This document shows positions 33,125 to 41,361 of a stretch of 64,000 nucleotides of DNA, in pieces. The position numbers and the translations under genes are program-made. Source of the stretch: Terrabacter sp. Ter38 (GTDB lineage: Bacteria; Actinomycetota; Actinomycetes; Actinomycetales; Dermatophilaceae). How positions within the stretch are numbered: the stretch's first letter is position 1; each line of letters opens with the position of its first letter. The notes under the pieces are model-generated. The model worked only from the letters and a program-made list of their open reading frames with translations. It had not been told where the DNA came from and did no database searches. The DNA lies in assembly GCF_024519435.1 (NCBI RefSeq), contig NZ_JALJRZ010000004.1:248001-312000 (forward strand), read 5' to 3'.

Positions 33125-34551
33125 CCCGACCGGCGCGACCCAGCGCCGGCACGACGTCCGCCAACGAGCACTGGGAGCCGGGCGGGTCCGGCGCAGGCCC
33201 GGGGCCGTTCGCCAAGGCCTACGCCCGCGGCATCACCGAGGAGCTGCCCGAGCCGACGCGCCGCTCCCGGGCGCTGCCGCCGGCACCCTTCGCGCTGCAC
33301 GGCGCCGTCATCACCCCCGACGGGGCGTGGTCGAGCGGCTACGTCACGGTCGCGGGCGGGCTCATCGACCGAGTCTCCAAGCGCAAGCCGACCGACGTCG
33401 CCGTGCTCGAGACCGACGGCGTCATCCTGCCCGGCCTGCTCGACCTGCACGGTCACCCGGAGTTCAACGTCTTCGCCGCGTGGGAGCCGCCGAAGCTCTA
33501 CGACAACCGCTACGCGTGGCGGCGGTCCAAGCCCTACCAGGCTCTCGTCCGCGACCCGCAGAACCTCCTGCTCACGCAGGTGCCGCCCAAGACACAGACC
33601 CGCTACGCCGAGGTGCGCGCGCTCGTCGGCGGCGTCACGGGCATCCAGGGCGCGTCGGGTGCGAGCAGCGCGTCGTCCGAGCCGCTCGTGCGCAACCTCG
33701 ACCAGTGGGCCTTCGGTGCACACCGCGCGCGCTCGATGATCGACCTGCCCTCGGGGTCGTTCGGGCTGCCGAGCTTCGAGGCCGTCATGGCGCGGATCGC
33801 GGCCGGAGACGTCAACGCCTTCTACCTGCACCTGTGCGAGGGGAGGCGTGGGGATGCTGTGAGCGCCAAGGAGTTCCAGCGTTTCCTGACGCTCGGCGGG
33901 GCGACGTCGGCGACGAACATCATCCACGGCAGCACCCTGACCGCCGACGACCTGCACACCGTCGCGGAGCTCGGCTGCCGGCTCGTGTGGTCGCCGCAGT
34001 CCAACCTGCGCCTCTACGGCGAGACGACCCTCGCGGGCGAGGCGATCGCGGCCGGGATGCCGGTCGCCCTCGGGGCCGACTGGCTGCCCTCGGGCTCCAC
34101 GAGCCTGCTCGCCGAGATGAAGGTCGCCCGCCGCGAGCTCGCTCGGCAGGGACACTCGATCGCAGCCGCCGACCTCGTGGCCATGGTCACCTCCGTCGCT
34201 GCGCGGCTGGCCGGGCTCGACGACCACCTCGGCTCCGTCGCGCAGGGCCGCCCCGCCGACCTCGTCGTGCTGGAACGGCACCACCCGGACCCCTACGAGA
34301 ACGTGTGCCTCGCGGACCCGTCGTGGGTCGACCTCGTCTGCATCGGGGGCGACGTCACGTACGGCCGCGCCGACTGGTTCGGGCAGCTGTCCGGTGCCGC
34401 GACCGGCACGACGATCGAGGACCTCACCGCGTGGGGCAAGCCGATGCGGCTCGACACCGGCTTCCAGGGTGGCAGCGACGTGCCGTCCCTCTCGGCGGTC
34501 CGCACGGCCCTCACCGGCGCCTACGCCGCGGTGGGCCCGGTCTTCGCCTGA
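33109..34551 (+). CDS. amidohydrolase family protein
   Basis: The 480-residue protein is a metal-dependent TIM barrel. VILPGLLDLHGHPEFN holds the HxH motif, HLCEGRRGDAVSAKEF and IIHGSTLTADDLH hold later His residues, and VALGADWLPSGSTSLLAEM holds the conserved Asp. GRPADLVVLERHHPDPYENV closes the beta-sandwich. The family deaminates or hydrolyses cyclic amides and nucleobases. Overlap with a UDG-like gene makes a base-related substrate attractive, but this is speculation. Confidence 0.85.
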   Translation: MASSVTRPARPSAGTTSANEHWEPGGSGAGPGPFAKAYARGITEELPEPTRRSRALPPAPFALHGAVITPDGAWSSGYVTVAGGLIDRVSKRKPTDVAVLETDGVILPGLLDLHGHPEFNVFAAWEPPKLYDNRYAWRRSKPYQALVRDPQNLLLTQVPPKTQTRYAEVRALVGGVTGIQGASGASSASSEPLVRNLDQWAFGAHRARSMIDLPSGSFGLPSFEAVMARIAAGDVNAFYLHLCEGRRGDAVSAKEFQRFLTLGGATSATNIIHGSTLTADDLHTVAELGCRLVWSPQSNLRLYGETTLAGEAIAAGMPVALGADWLPSGSTSLLAEMKVARRELARQGHSIAAADLVAMVTSVAARLAGLDDHLGSVAQGRPADLVVLERHHPDPYENVCLADPSWVDLVCIGGDVTYGRADWFGQLSGAATGTTIEDLTAWGKPMRLDTGFQGGSDVPSLSAVRTALTGAYAAVGPVFA

Positions 34552-34684
34552 CGGCACACGCCCCTGGCGTGCGGTGGGCGCGTCCATCGCTCGTGGCGCA
34601 CACCGTGGAGCCAGCCACCCGCCGCGTCCGGTGTGTGGCTGACTCCGACCGGCTGCGCCTGCGCTCTGGCCCAGCGGCCGCCGC

Positions 34685-34706
34685 CCGAACACGATCCGAA
34701 CACGAC
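34685..34706 (+). promoter_or_regulatory. 11-bp direct repeat CCGAACACGA(T/C), probable response-regulator box
   Basis: CCGAACACGAT (34685-34695) is followed directly by CCGAACACGAC (34696-34706). Two head-to-tail 11-bp units are the classic site for an OmpR-type dimer. A matching pair lies before the response-regulator gene at 39816-39842. Confidence 0.6.
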
Positions 34707-34746
34707 CCGGACCGAGGCTTCACCTGGGTGCGCGAACGTAGGGGCC

Positions 34747-35364
34747 ATGAACACCGACACCCGCCGGGCGACCGGCCTCAAGCGCTCCTCCACCGCCCTC
34801 GGTGCGGCGGTCCTCGTCCTCGGCAGCCTCGCGCTCGGCGCCTGCTCGAAGACCGACTCGACCGGCCCCGCAGCCAGCGCCGTGGGTGCCACGGCCGTGC
34901 AGGACGCGGCCGCGACGGACGGCGACACCATCGACCTCGTCTCGGCAGCCGTAGCCACCCCGGCCCTCGACGACTCGAGCCAGGGGGCGGCCGCCGTGAA
35001 GGGTGACCGCAAGGGTCTGCGCGCCCGGATGCTCCGGGCGCTGCACGGCACGTGGGTCACCGAGGCCACGTCCGGTCCGGTCACCCACCAGGCGATCCGC
35101 GGCGACGTCACCGCCGTCTCGAAGGGCTCGATCACGGTCAAGGCCAAGGACGGCTTCTCGCAGACCTTCGCCATCGCAGCCGACACCAAGGTTCGCGTCC
35201 GCTCCAACGGCAAGGGCGTCGACTCGACCATCGGGGCCGTCACGGTCGGGGCCAAGGCGCTCGTCACCGGCATCGGCGCGACGAACCCGACGGCCCGTCT
35301 CGTCGTCTTCAAGGTCACGACGTCCCAGCCCGGCGGCTCTCCCTCCCCGAGCGCGACGAGCTGA
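34747..35364 (+). CDS. lipoprotein (DUF5666-like)
   Basis: The 205-residue protein has a lipoprotein signal: basic start (RRATGLKR), hydrophobic core and lipobox LALGAC at about residues 27-33. An Ala/Ser/Thr/Asp-rich linker follows. The C-terminal 85 residues (IRGDVTAVSKGSITVKAKDGFSQTFAIAADTKVRV, then GAKALVTGIG) resemble the beta-barrel DUF5666 domain. It is anchored outside the membrane, function unknown. The 11-bp repeat box 41 bp upstream links it to the two-component system at 37621-39782. Confidence 0.75.
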   Translation: MNTDTRRATGLKRSSTALGAAVLVLGSLALGACSKTDSTGPAASAVGATAVQDAAATDGDTIDLVSAAVATPALDDSSQGAAAVKGDRKGLRARMLRALHGTWVTEATSGPVTHQAIRGDVTAVSKGSITVKAKDGFSQTFAIAADTKVRVRSNGKGVDSTIGAVTVGAKALVTGIGATNPTARLVVFKVTTSQPGGSPSPSATS

Positions 35365-35370
35365 GACGCG

Positions 35371-35443
35371 GCACCCCGTCCGGGGACGGGCCGGACGGGG
35401 TGCGCAGTCGATGTAGGCGTCCCGGCCGCCCCACGGGACGCCT
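35371..35443. terminator. two tandem hairpins between convergent lipoprotein and TerC genes
   Basis: GCACCCCGTCCGG (35371-35383) pairs with CCGGACGGGGTGC (35391-35403). AGGCGTCCCG (35415-35424) pairs with CGGGACGCCT (35434-35443). Both stems are perfect. They probably terminate the two converging transcripts. Confidence 0.7.
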
Positions 35444-35460
35444 CCCTCGTGGCCGTCGGC

Positions 35461-35484
35461 ACGGCATACGACCGCGTATGCCGT
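35461..35484. repeat. inverted pair of the repeated word (ACGGCATACG/CGTATGCCGT)
   Basis: ACGGCATACG (35461-35470) and CGTATGCCGT (35475-35484) are exact complements separated by four bases. This is the only place in the window where two copies of the over-represented GTATGCCG word face each other to form a hairpin. Confidence 0.6.
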
Positions 35485-35507
35485 GTGGCCGGCCGGCCCA
35501 CGTCCGG

Positions 35508-36557
35508 TCAGGCGTGCGGCACGGACGACGCCTCGTCCTCGGGCTCGTCGGCCTGCTCGGCCGACCGCGTGTTGGCCGCCAGGCTCGTCACGGTGACGAC
35601 CGCGAGGATGCCGATGATGACACCGAGCGAGAGCAGCGTCGGGATCTCGGGAACGGCCGGCCACACGCCGTGCGCCCAGTGCAGGACGAGCTTGACGCCG
35701 ATGAAGGCGAGGATGAGCGACAGGCCGTGGCCGAGGTGCACGAGCTTGGCCAGGGCGCCCTCGAGGACGAAGTAGAGCGCGCGCAGGCCGAGCAGCGCGA
35801 AGGCGTTCGTCGCGAAGACGAGGTAGGGGTCGCCGGTGATGCCGTAGACGGCCGGCACCGAGTCGATGGCGAAGACGATGTCGGTGCCGAGGATGGCGAC
35901 GGCGACGAGGGCGAGCGGCGTCAGGGCGCGCCGGCCGCCTTGGCGGACAACGAGACTGGTGCCCGCGTAGGTGTCGGTGACGGGGTGGAATCGGCGGATC
36001 AGCCTGACGCTGCGCAGCTGGTCGACGTCGATGCTGTGGTCGGTGGGCGAGAGGGCGTCGCGGCCGACCTTGACCGCCGTGGCGAGCAGGATCGCGCCGA
36101 AGAGCAAGAAGGTCCAGGCGAAGCTCGCGATCATCTGCGCGCCGAGCGCGATGAAGATGCCACGGAGGACGAGGGCGCCCCCGACGCCGATGAGCAGCAC
36201 CCGCTGGCGCAGCTCGCGCGGCACGGCGAAGGCCGAGAGCAGGATGATGAAGACGAAGAGGTTGTCGACCGAGAGCGACTTCTCGACGAGGTAGCCGGCG
36301 TAGTACTCGACGCTCTGCTGGGAGCCGTACCGCCACCAGAGCCAGCCGCCGAAGACGACGGGGATCGCGATGTAGAACGCCGACCAGCCGATCGCCTCGC
36401 GCATGCTCGGGTCGTGCGGGCGGCGGGTGACGAGGAAGTCGATCGCGAAGAGGGCGGCGACCCCGGCGATCGTCGCGATCCACAGTGTGGGCGTGCCGAT
36501 CGACTCGAGCGAGCCAGCGGGCGGCGCCGGGGTGGCGGCGGATAGGGCAGTGAGCAT
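35508..36557 (-). CDS. TerC family membrane protein (Mn2+ exporter type)
   Basis: The 349-residue protein has about nine hydrophobic helices with the TerC signatures: FDFL-type motif AIDFLVTRRPHDPSMREA, EKSLSVDNLFVFIILL (Asp and Asn in the membrane) and GTDIVFAIDSVPAVYGITGDPYLVFATNAFALLGLRALYF. TerC/Alx proteins export manganese. The Mn riboswitch-like leader upstream supports this. GAGGAG precedes ATG 36557 and lies inside a hairpin. Confidence 0.9.
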   Translation of the reverse strand: MLTALSAATPAPPAGSLESIGTPTLWIATIAGVAALFAIDFLVTRRPHDPSMREAIGWSAFYIAIPVVFGGWLWWRYGSQQSVEYYAGYLVEKSLSVDNLFVFIILLSAFAVPRELRQRVLLIGVGGALVLRGIFIALGAQMIASFAWTFLLFGAILLATAVKVGRDALSPTDHSIDVDQLRSVRLIRRFHPVTDTYAGTSLVVRQGGRRALTPLALVAVAILGTDIVFAIDSVPAVYGITGDPYLVFATNAFALLGLRALYFVLEGALAKLVHLGHGLSLILAFIGVKLVLHWAHGVWPAVPEIPTLLSLGVIIGILAVVTVTSLAANTRSAEQADEPEDEASSVPHA

Positions 36558-36559
36558 GA

Positions 36560-36680
36560 GTCTCCTCAGACCGTGATGTCTGAGGTCTCCTTCACCGACT
36601 GCCGTCGGCCGCGGACCGGGGTGGTCGTCGGACCACCGTACTGACCGGAGCGCGCGAGGAAGTACTCCCCTCGCGGATCA
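36560..36680 (-). ncRNA. yybP-ykoY (manganese) riboswitch leader of the TerC gene
   Basis: On the minus strand the leader has CGAGGGGAGTA near 36678, GGTCAGTACGG near 36640, and GTGAAGGAGACCTCAGAC ending near 36578. These elements are typical of actinobacterial yybP-ykoY leaders before TerC genes. CCTCAGAC (minus, 36585-36578) pairs with GTCTGAGG (36571-36564), which contains the GAGG of the Shine-Dalgarno. That suggests control of translation: Mn2+ binding would free the RBS. Structure was judged by eye only. Confidence 0.7.
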
Positions 36681-36745
36681 TCGTACGGGTGGCGCGACCG
36701 CCGCCCAAACGGCCTGTCGAGGGTTGCGCGCCGGCAGCGTCGCCT

Positions 36746-37438
36746 TCAGGCCTCGCGCGTGGCCCGCATGGCGCGGCCGGCGAGCTCGTCGGAGCTGACC
36801 GGGCGGGCCCCGGCAGTCCAGTCGGCCTCGTCCTTGGCGTACTGGAGCCCGTAGGCCGGCTGGCCGGGCTGGGTGCGCCAGCCCTCGGCGAGCGGGCCGA
36901 GGTCGAGGGTGTCGTAGCCGATGGCGTCGAAAGCGCGGCGCACGGCGTCCTTCGCGGCGGGCCCGTCGCCGGCGATCGCCAAGGCACTACGGCCGTCGGC
37001 GCCGGCAGGCAGCAGCGGCTGGGCGAGGTCGCGCAGGTGCTGGACGTAGATGTTGTTGAAGGCCTTGACGACGTACGACTGCGGCAGGTGCGCCTGGAGC
37101 AGCTCGGAGCTCGTCGTGGAGCCGTCGTCGAGAGCCTCGATCTGACCGTCGCGCTGAGGGTAGTAGTTCATCGTGTCGATGACGACCTTGCCGGCGAGCT
37201 CGTCGACGGGCACGTCGCGGTAGGCCTTGAGCGGGATCGTCACGACGACCAGGTCGCCGGCAGCGGCGGCCTCCTGCGCCGTGGCGGCTCGGGCATGCGG
37301 GCCGAGCTCGGCCACGAGCTCCGCGAGGGTCTCGGGACCCCTGCTGTTGCTCAGGACGACGTCGTGCCCGGCCGCGATCGCGAGCCGGGCGACGGTGCTG
37401 CCGATGTTGCCGCTGCCGATGAAGCCCCAGGTGGTCAT
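36746..37438 (-). CDS. NADPH-dependent F420 reductase-like protein
   Basis: The 230-residue protein opens with a Rossmann motif (TTWGFIGSGNIGSTVARLAIAAGHDVVLSNSRGPE), followed by VVVTIPLKAYRDVP, KVVIDTMNYYPQRDGQIEAL and SYVVKAFNNIYVQHL. These are features of the F420H2:NADP oxidoreductase (NPD) family. It may transfer hydride between NADPH and F420 or act on another substrate. The start is at ATG 37438. Confidence 0.85.
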   Translation of the reverse strand: MTTWGFIGSGNIGSTVARLAIAAGHDVVLSNSRGPETLAELVAELGPHARAATAQEAAAAGDLVVVTIPLKAYRDVPVDELAGKVVIDTMNYYPQRDGQIEALDDGSTTSSELLQAHLPQSYVVKAFNNIYVQHLRDLAQPLLPAGADGRSALAIAGDGPAAKDAVRRAFDAIGYDTLDLGPLAEGWRTQPGQPAYGLQYAKDEADWTAGARPVSSDELAGRAMRATREA

Positions 37439-37502
37439 GCCTCGTCAACCGACGGGGTGCCCGGCTCATTCCGAGAGCCGGATGGTCCTGCCGATGGTGT
37501 GG

Positions 37503-37532
37503 CCTCCGGTGGGGTCCTGACCCCACCGGAGG
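37503..37532 (-). terminator. 12-bp hairpin after the histidine kinase gene
   Basis: CCTCCGGTGGGG (37503-37514) pairs exactly with CCCCACCGGAGG (37521-37532) across a 6-nt loop, downstream of the minus-strand kinase stop at 37621. Confidence 0.7.
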
Positions 37533-37620
37533 GAGGACGATGCGCCGATCCATGCGACGCGCGCCCCGCGGACGGCGCCGAGGGCGTATGCCGTCCGCTG
37601 CCGACGGCGGGCCGGCGCCG

Positions 37621-39009
37621 TCAGGACGTGGTGGCGTGGGGGAGGCGCAGGGTGAAGCGGGCGCCTCCCTCGGCCGCGTGCCCGGCCTGCACGGTCCCGC
37701 CGAGCAGGTGGGCGAGCCGCCCGACGATGGCCAGGCCGAGGCCGGTGCCGACGGGACGGATGCCGCGGTAGCGCTCGTGCAGGACCGACGGCTCGAACGC
37801 GACGGCGAGGTCCTCGTCGGTCAGGCCGGGACCGCCGTCGCGCACCTCGATGACGGCCACGTCCGTGGGGGAGCCCGGTTCGCGGCGCACCTCGACGACG
37901 ATCGGGCGGCCCGACGGCGTGACTCGTAGGGCGTTCTCGAGCAGCCCGTCGAGGAGCTGGCGCACCCGAGCCGGGTCGGTGACCGTCCACACGACGGCCA
38001 CGGCCGGGACGAAGGTGAAGGACACCCCCACGGCAGCGCACCGCCGGGACCAGACCGACTCGACCTCGCGGCCGAGGGCGACGAGGTCGGTGCGCTCAGG
38101 GTGGACGCTCTGGCTGTCGGCGCCGAGCCGCGCGAGGTCGAGCAGGTCGCCGACGAGCCGCTCGAGACGCTTCGCCTCGGTGAGGACGACGCCGCCGACC
38201 CGGGCGGTGTCCTCGGCGGGGACGACGCCGCTCGCGAGCGACTCGGCGTAGCCGCTGATGCCGGTCAGGGGCGTGCGCAGGTCGTGCGACACCGAGAGGA
38301 GGAAGTCGCGCTGGCGCTCCTCGGACCGGGCCAGCGAGCTCGACAGGGAGTTGAGGGCGCTCGCCACCTCCGCGACCTCGTCGGGACCCTCGACCGGCAC
38401 CCGCACGTCGCGCTGACCGGCCGCGAGGGCGTGTGCCGCGTCGGCCGTGCGCCGCAGCGGCCGGGACAGGCGCTTCGCGACGGCGATGCTGACGACGACC
38501 GCGACGACGGCGGCGATGACGAGCGCGAGCAGGACGCGGCGCACGAGCCGGTCGGAGTCCGCCGTCGCATCGGACCGGCGCTGTACGAGGATGATGCCGC
38601 CGGCGTCGGTCGGTCGCCCCTCGACGAGGACGAGTGCGCCACCGAGGTCGTCGCGGGTCGAGAGGGTGCGGCCGGCGAGGAGGGCCCTCTGCCGGGCCGG
38701 GGTCAGGGCGTCACGGGCGAGGGCGCTCGTCGACGTCATGGCGCCGCCGCGTCCGATGCTCGCGGACTCGATCCCGAGCGCGCCGAGCGTGCGGACCGCC
38801 TTGTTCTGGGCCGCCCGTGCGACGACGCCCGAGTCGGCGCGCTCGGCGGCGGCGTCGGCGATGCGCGACAGCGTGCGCCGGGCCGCGTCGTCGGCGGACG
38901 TGCGGGTCAGGCCGACGGCGAGCAGGCCGGCGAGGAGCGCGGTCAGCACCGCGATGCCGACGGCGAGCAGGACGATCCGTCGCGACAGCGTCCCGCGCGA
39001 GCCCGTCAC
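37621..39009 (-). CDS. sensor histidine kinase
   Basis: The 462-residue protein has two membrane helices (about 12-35 and 160-185) flanking an extracytoplasmic sensor of about 125 residues. HAMP follows (RLSRPLRRTADAAHALAAGQ), then HisKA with the phospho-His near residue 242 (LLSVSHDLRTPLTG), then HATPase motifs (LLENALRVTP, VRDGGPGLTDED, GTGLGLAIVGRL). The GTG start overlaps the response-regulator stop in GTGA, so the two are coupled. The signal is unknown; the shared 11-bp box suggests envelope-related targets. Confidence 0.9.
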   Translation of the reverse strand: MTGSRGTLSRRIVLLAVGIAVLTALLAGLLAVGLTRTSADDAARRTLSRIADAAAERADSGVVARAAQNKAVRTLGALGIESASIGRGGAMTSTSALARDALTPARQRALLAGRTLSTRDDLGGALVLVEGRPTDAGGIILVQRRSDATADSDRLVRRVLLALVIAAVVAVVVSIAVAKRLSRPLRRTADAAHALAAGQRDVRVPVEGPDEVAEVASALNSLSSSLARSEERQRDFLLSVSHDLRTPLTGISGYAESLASGVVPAEDTARVGGVVLTEAKRLERLVGDLLDLARLGADSQSVHPERTDLVALGREVESVWSRRCAAVGVSFTFVPAVAVVWTVTDPARVRQLLDGLLENALRVTPSGRPIVVEVRREPGSPTDVAVIEVRDGGPGLTDEDLAVAFEPSVLHERYRGIRPVGTGLGLAIVGRLAHLLGGTVQAGHAAEGGARFTLRLPHATTS

Positions 39010-39782
39010 GGTCTCGGCCCGGGCGCTCGCGGGGCGTCCGGGGGCGGGGCGGCACCCTCGTGCGGAGCCCGCGCGGCGGCATACCCGACGGATCGCACGG
39101 TGCGGATCGGGCTGGCGTCGCCGAGCTTGGCGCGCAGCTGGGCGACGTGGACGTCGACGGTGCGCCCGCCGGCCGTCGCGGCATATCCCCACACGTCACT
39201 GAGCAGCTGCTCGCGAGTGAAGACGACCCCCGGACGGCGCACGAGGTGCGTCAGGAGGTCGAACTCCGTGGCGGTCAAGGCGATCTCGCGCCCGGCGACC
39301 CGCACCTCGTGGCTGGTCAGGTCGATGCTCAGGTCGCCGGCGCTGAGCACCTCGGGTGACTGGGACTCCCCGCGGGTGCGTCGCAGCACCCCCCCGAGCC
39401 GTGCCACGACCTCCCGCGGGGAGAAGGGTTTCGTGATGTAGTCGTCGGCTCCGAGCTCGAGACCGACGATGCGGTCGACCTCGTCGTCGCGCGCCGTCAC
39501 GAAGAGGACCGGCGTCCAGTCGCCGCGCCCGCGGAGGCGGCGACACACCTCGATCCCGTCGAGGACCGGCAGGCCGATGTCGAGCACGATGGCACTCGGG
39601 CGCAGGTCGCGCGCCGCGTCGAGGGCGCTCGCCCCGTCCGTGACGACCTCGACGCCGTAGCCGGCCGCCCGGAGGTTGAGCCGCAACACGTCCGCGATGG
39701 CCGGCTCGTCCTCGACGACGAGCACGAGACCGCGGCCGGGGTCGGGGCGGCGCTCAGGGCCGGAGCCGGGCTCGGTGGACAC
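39006..39782 (-). CDS. OmpR/PhoB family response regulator
   Basis: The 258-residue protein has a receiver domain with acidic VVEDEP, phospho-acceptor Asp68 (IVLDIGLPVLDG) and Lys in YITKPFSPRE. A winged-helix output domain (LTATEFDLLTHLVRRPGVVFTREQLLSDVWGY, then VDVHVAQLRAKLG, then TVRSVGYA) follows. GTG 39782 lies six bases after TACGCT, so it is probably leaderless; ORF extension upstream is not supported. A direct repeat at 39816-39842 suggests autoregulation. Confidence 0.9.
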   Translation of the reverse strand: MSTEPGSGPERRPDPGRGLVLVVEDEPAIADVLRLNLRAAGYGVEVVTDGASALDAARDLRPSAIVLDIGLPVLDGIEVCRRLRGRGDWTPVLFVTARDDEVDRIVGLELGADDYITKPFSPREVVARLGGVLRRTRGESQSPEVLSAGDLSIDLTSHEVRVAGREIALTATEFDLLTHLVRRPGVVFTREQLLSDVWGYAATAGGRTVDVHVAQLRAKLGDASPIRTVRSVGYAAARAPHEGAAPPPDAPRAPGPRP

Positions 39783-39815
39783 GATCGCAGCGTAGTGAGC
39801 GCAGGCGGCGCGCAC

Positions 39816-39842
39816 GTCACGCCCGTGTTCGGGTCGTGTCAG
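39816..39842 (-). promoter_or_regulatory. 11-bp direct repeat upstream of the response regulator
   Basis: On the minus strand CCTGACACGAC is followed directly by CCGAACACGGG; the two ACACG cores are 11 bp apart. The second unit closely matches the units at 34685-34706 before the lipoprotein gene. Autoregulation by the OmpR-type protein is likely. Confidence 0.55.
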
Positions 39843-40176
39843 GGGATGGGGCGCTGACTAGGGGGAAACGGAGCGTTCACTCGACCGGGGACGGGCTGCG
39901 CTCTCAGGTGGGCACGGCGGCGATGGGACACGACCCACACGACGGCTCCGGCCACGACGAGGACGACGACCACCACGCCCCACCACGACCCGGCCTCGGC
40001 TGCGAGCCAGGCCTGCACCACGGCGAGCCCGACCGTCGCGTAGAGCACCGCCCAGAGGGTCGACCCGACGACGGCGGCCGGCTGACCCAGTAGGTGCCGT
40101 TGGACCGCACCATCGCGCTCGCGAAGAGCGCGAGGAACGCCTGCCAGACGGGCAGCGCGGCCACCGTGTCGAGCAT
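39839..40176 (-). pseudogene. small membrane protein gene with a probable single-base frameshift
   Basis: From ATG 40176 the frame reads MLDTVAALPVWQAFLALFASAMV to GTYW and then turns Ser/Arg/Pro-rich. One frame over, sequence continues sensibly: GQPAAVVGSTLWAVLYATV, a second hydrophobic helix, then a third ending WVVSHRRRAH to the stop at 39839. One extra G in the GGG run at 40088-40086 (minus) would join them into about 112 residues with three helices. This is either a real frameshift or a base-calling error. Confidence 0.6.
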
Positions 40177-40229
40177 GGCTTCAGCCTGGGCCGGCGCTCG
40201 TGCCCGGCCGTCGCGGGCTACGCCCCTGG

Positions 40230-40790
40230 TCAGCGCGGGTCGAAGTCGACCTCGGCCGCGGGCACGACATCACCCGTGCGGCCGGGCGCGTCCGACCAGG
40301 ACCAGTACGTGTTGGTGTGGGCGATGACCTGCTCGGGGGCGACGGGGACACCCCACTGACGGAGGTCCTCGGTCGTGTGGGCGTCGCCGACGAGCGTCGT
40401 GTCGTAGCCACGCACGAGAGCGCCGTGCAGTGTCGAGCGGATGCAGGCGTCGGTCTGGGCGCCGGTGACGACGACCCGACCGACCCGGCGCTCGGCGAGG
40501 ACCGACTCGAGGTCGGTGTCCTCGAAGGAGTCGCCGTAGCGCTTGTGGACGAGCGGCTCGGACTCGGCACGGGCCAGCTCGGGGACGTACTGCCAACCCT
40601 CGGTGTCGATCTGCATGTTGTCGTCGGAGTGCTGCACCCAGATGACGGGGACCTGCTCGTTGCGCGCCTTGTCGACGAGGCCGTTGATGCGGGCGATGAC
40701 GCCGTCGCGGTCGTGCGCGCCCGAGACGACGTCGTTCTGGACGTCGATGACGAGCAGTGCGGTGTTGGGGCGTCCTTCGAGGGTGGTCAT
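40230..40790 (-). CDS. isochorismatase family cysteine hydrolase
   Basis: The 186-residue protein has the cysteine-hydrolase triad: Asp16 (LLVIDVQND), Lys83 (LVHKRYGDSF) and Cys116 (TGAQTDACIRSTLHGA), with a cis-peptide-like VVVTG before the Cys. Family substrates include isochorismate, nicotinamide and N-carbamoyl amines. GGAGG is upstream of ATG 40790; a GTG at 40802 is a possible alternative start. Confidence 0.9.
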   Translation of the reverse strand: MTTLEGRPNTALLVIDVQNDVVSGAHDRDGVIARINGLVDKARNEQVPVIWVQHSDDNMQIDTEGWQYVPELARAESEPLVHKRYGDSFEDTDLESVLAERRVGRVVVTGAQTDACIRSTLHGALVRGYDTTLVGDAHTTEDLRQWGVPVAPEQVIAHTNTYWSWSDAPGRTGDVVPAAEVDFDPR

Positions 40791-40866
40791 GGCGGCTCGC
40801 ACCTCCGGGTCTCGGTCTGGTTCCTCGCTCCGACGACGCTACGCCTGCGCACCGACACCGTGGCTC

Positions 40867-41286
40867 TCAGGGCGCGACGAGCAGGCAGAACGGGTGGCCG
40901 GCCGGGTCGGCGAGCACGACGAGCGGCTCACTGTCGTCGTCGGTACGGTCGAGCAGCACCTGCGCGCCCAGTGAGAGCGCCCGGTCCCGATGACGCTCGA
41001 GCTCGGCGAAGGTCGGCACGGCGTAGTCGACGTGCAGCTGCATCGGCACCTCGTGGGTGGGCCACGTCGAGCGCGGCAGCGGACCGTCGACCTGCTGGAC
41101 CGCGAGTCGCCGGACGCCCTCGGCGTCGAGCAGGACGAGCCAGTCGGCGTCGTCCTCGGCCCCGCCTGCCGGGGGCTCGTCGCCGGGCCGGTAGTGCAGG
41201 CCGAGCAGCGCGCGGTAGAACTCGGCGAGGGCGCGGGCGTCCTCGGTGTCGAGGGCGGTGTGCATCAGGCGGGGGAACTCGGTCAC
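40867..41286 (-). CDS. VOC (glyoxalase/bleomycin resistance) family protein
   Basis: The 139-residue protein has paired beta-alpha-beta-beta-beta units. LMHTALDTEDARALAEFYRALLGLHY opens it and PLVVLADPAGHPFCLL closes it; MQLHVDYAVPTFAELERHRD is the second module. Metal-binding His/Glu positions are partly present (His9, His91). Function unknown. AGGAGG is five bases before the GTG at 41286. Confidence 0.85.
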   Translation of the reverse strand: MTEFPRLMHTALDTEDARALAEFYRALLGLHYRPGDEPPAGGAEDDADWLVLLDAEGVRRLAVQQVDGPLPRSTWPTHEVPMQLHVDYAVPTFAELERHRDRALSLGAQVLLDRTDDDSEPLVVLADPAGHPFCLLVAP

Positions 41287-41361
41287 GGAGCCTCCTCGAT
41301 CGCGATCGACCTCCACCATAGAAGTGCGGCCCGCGCACAGCCCCCGAGTGCACCCACCGGA

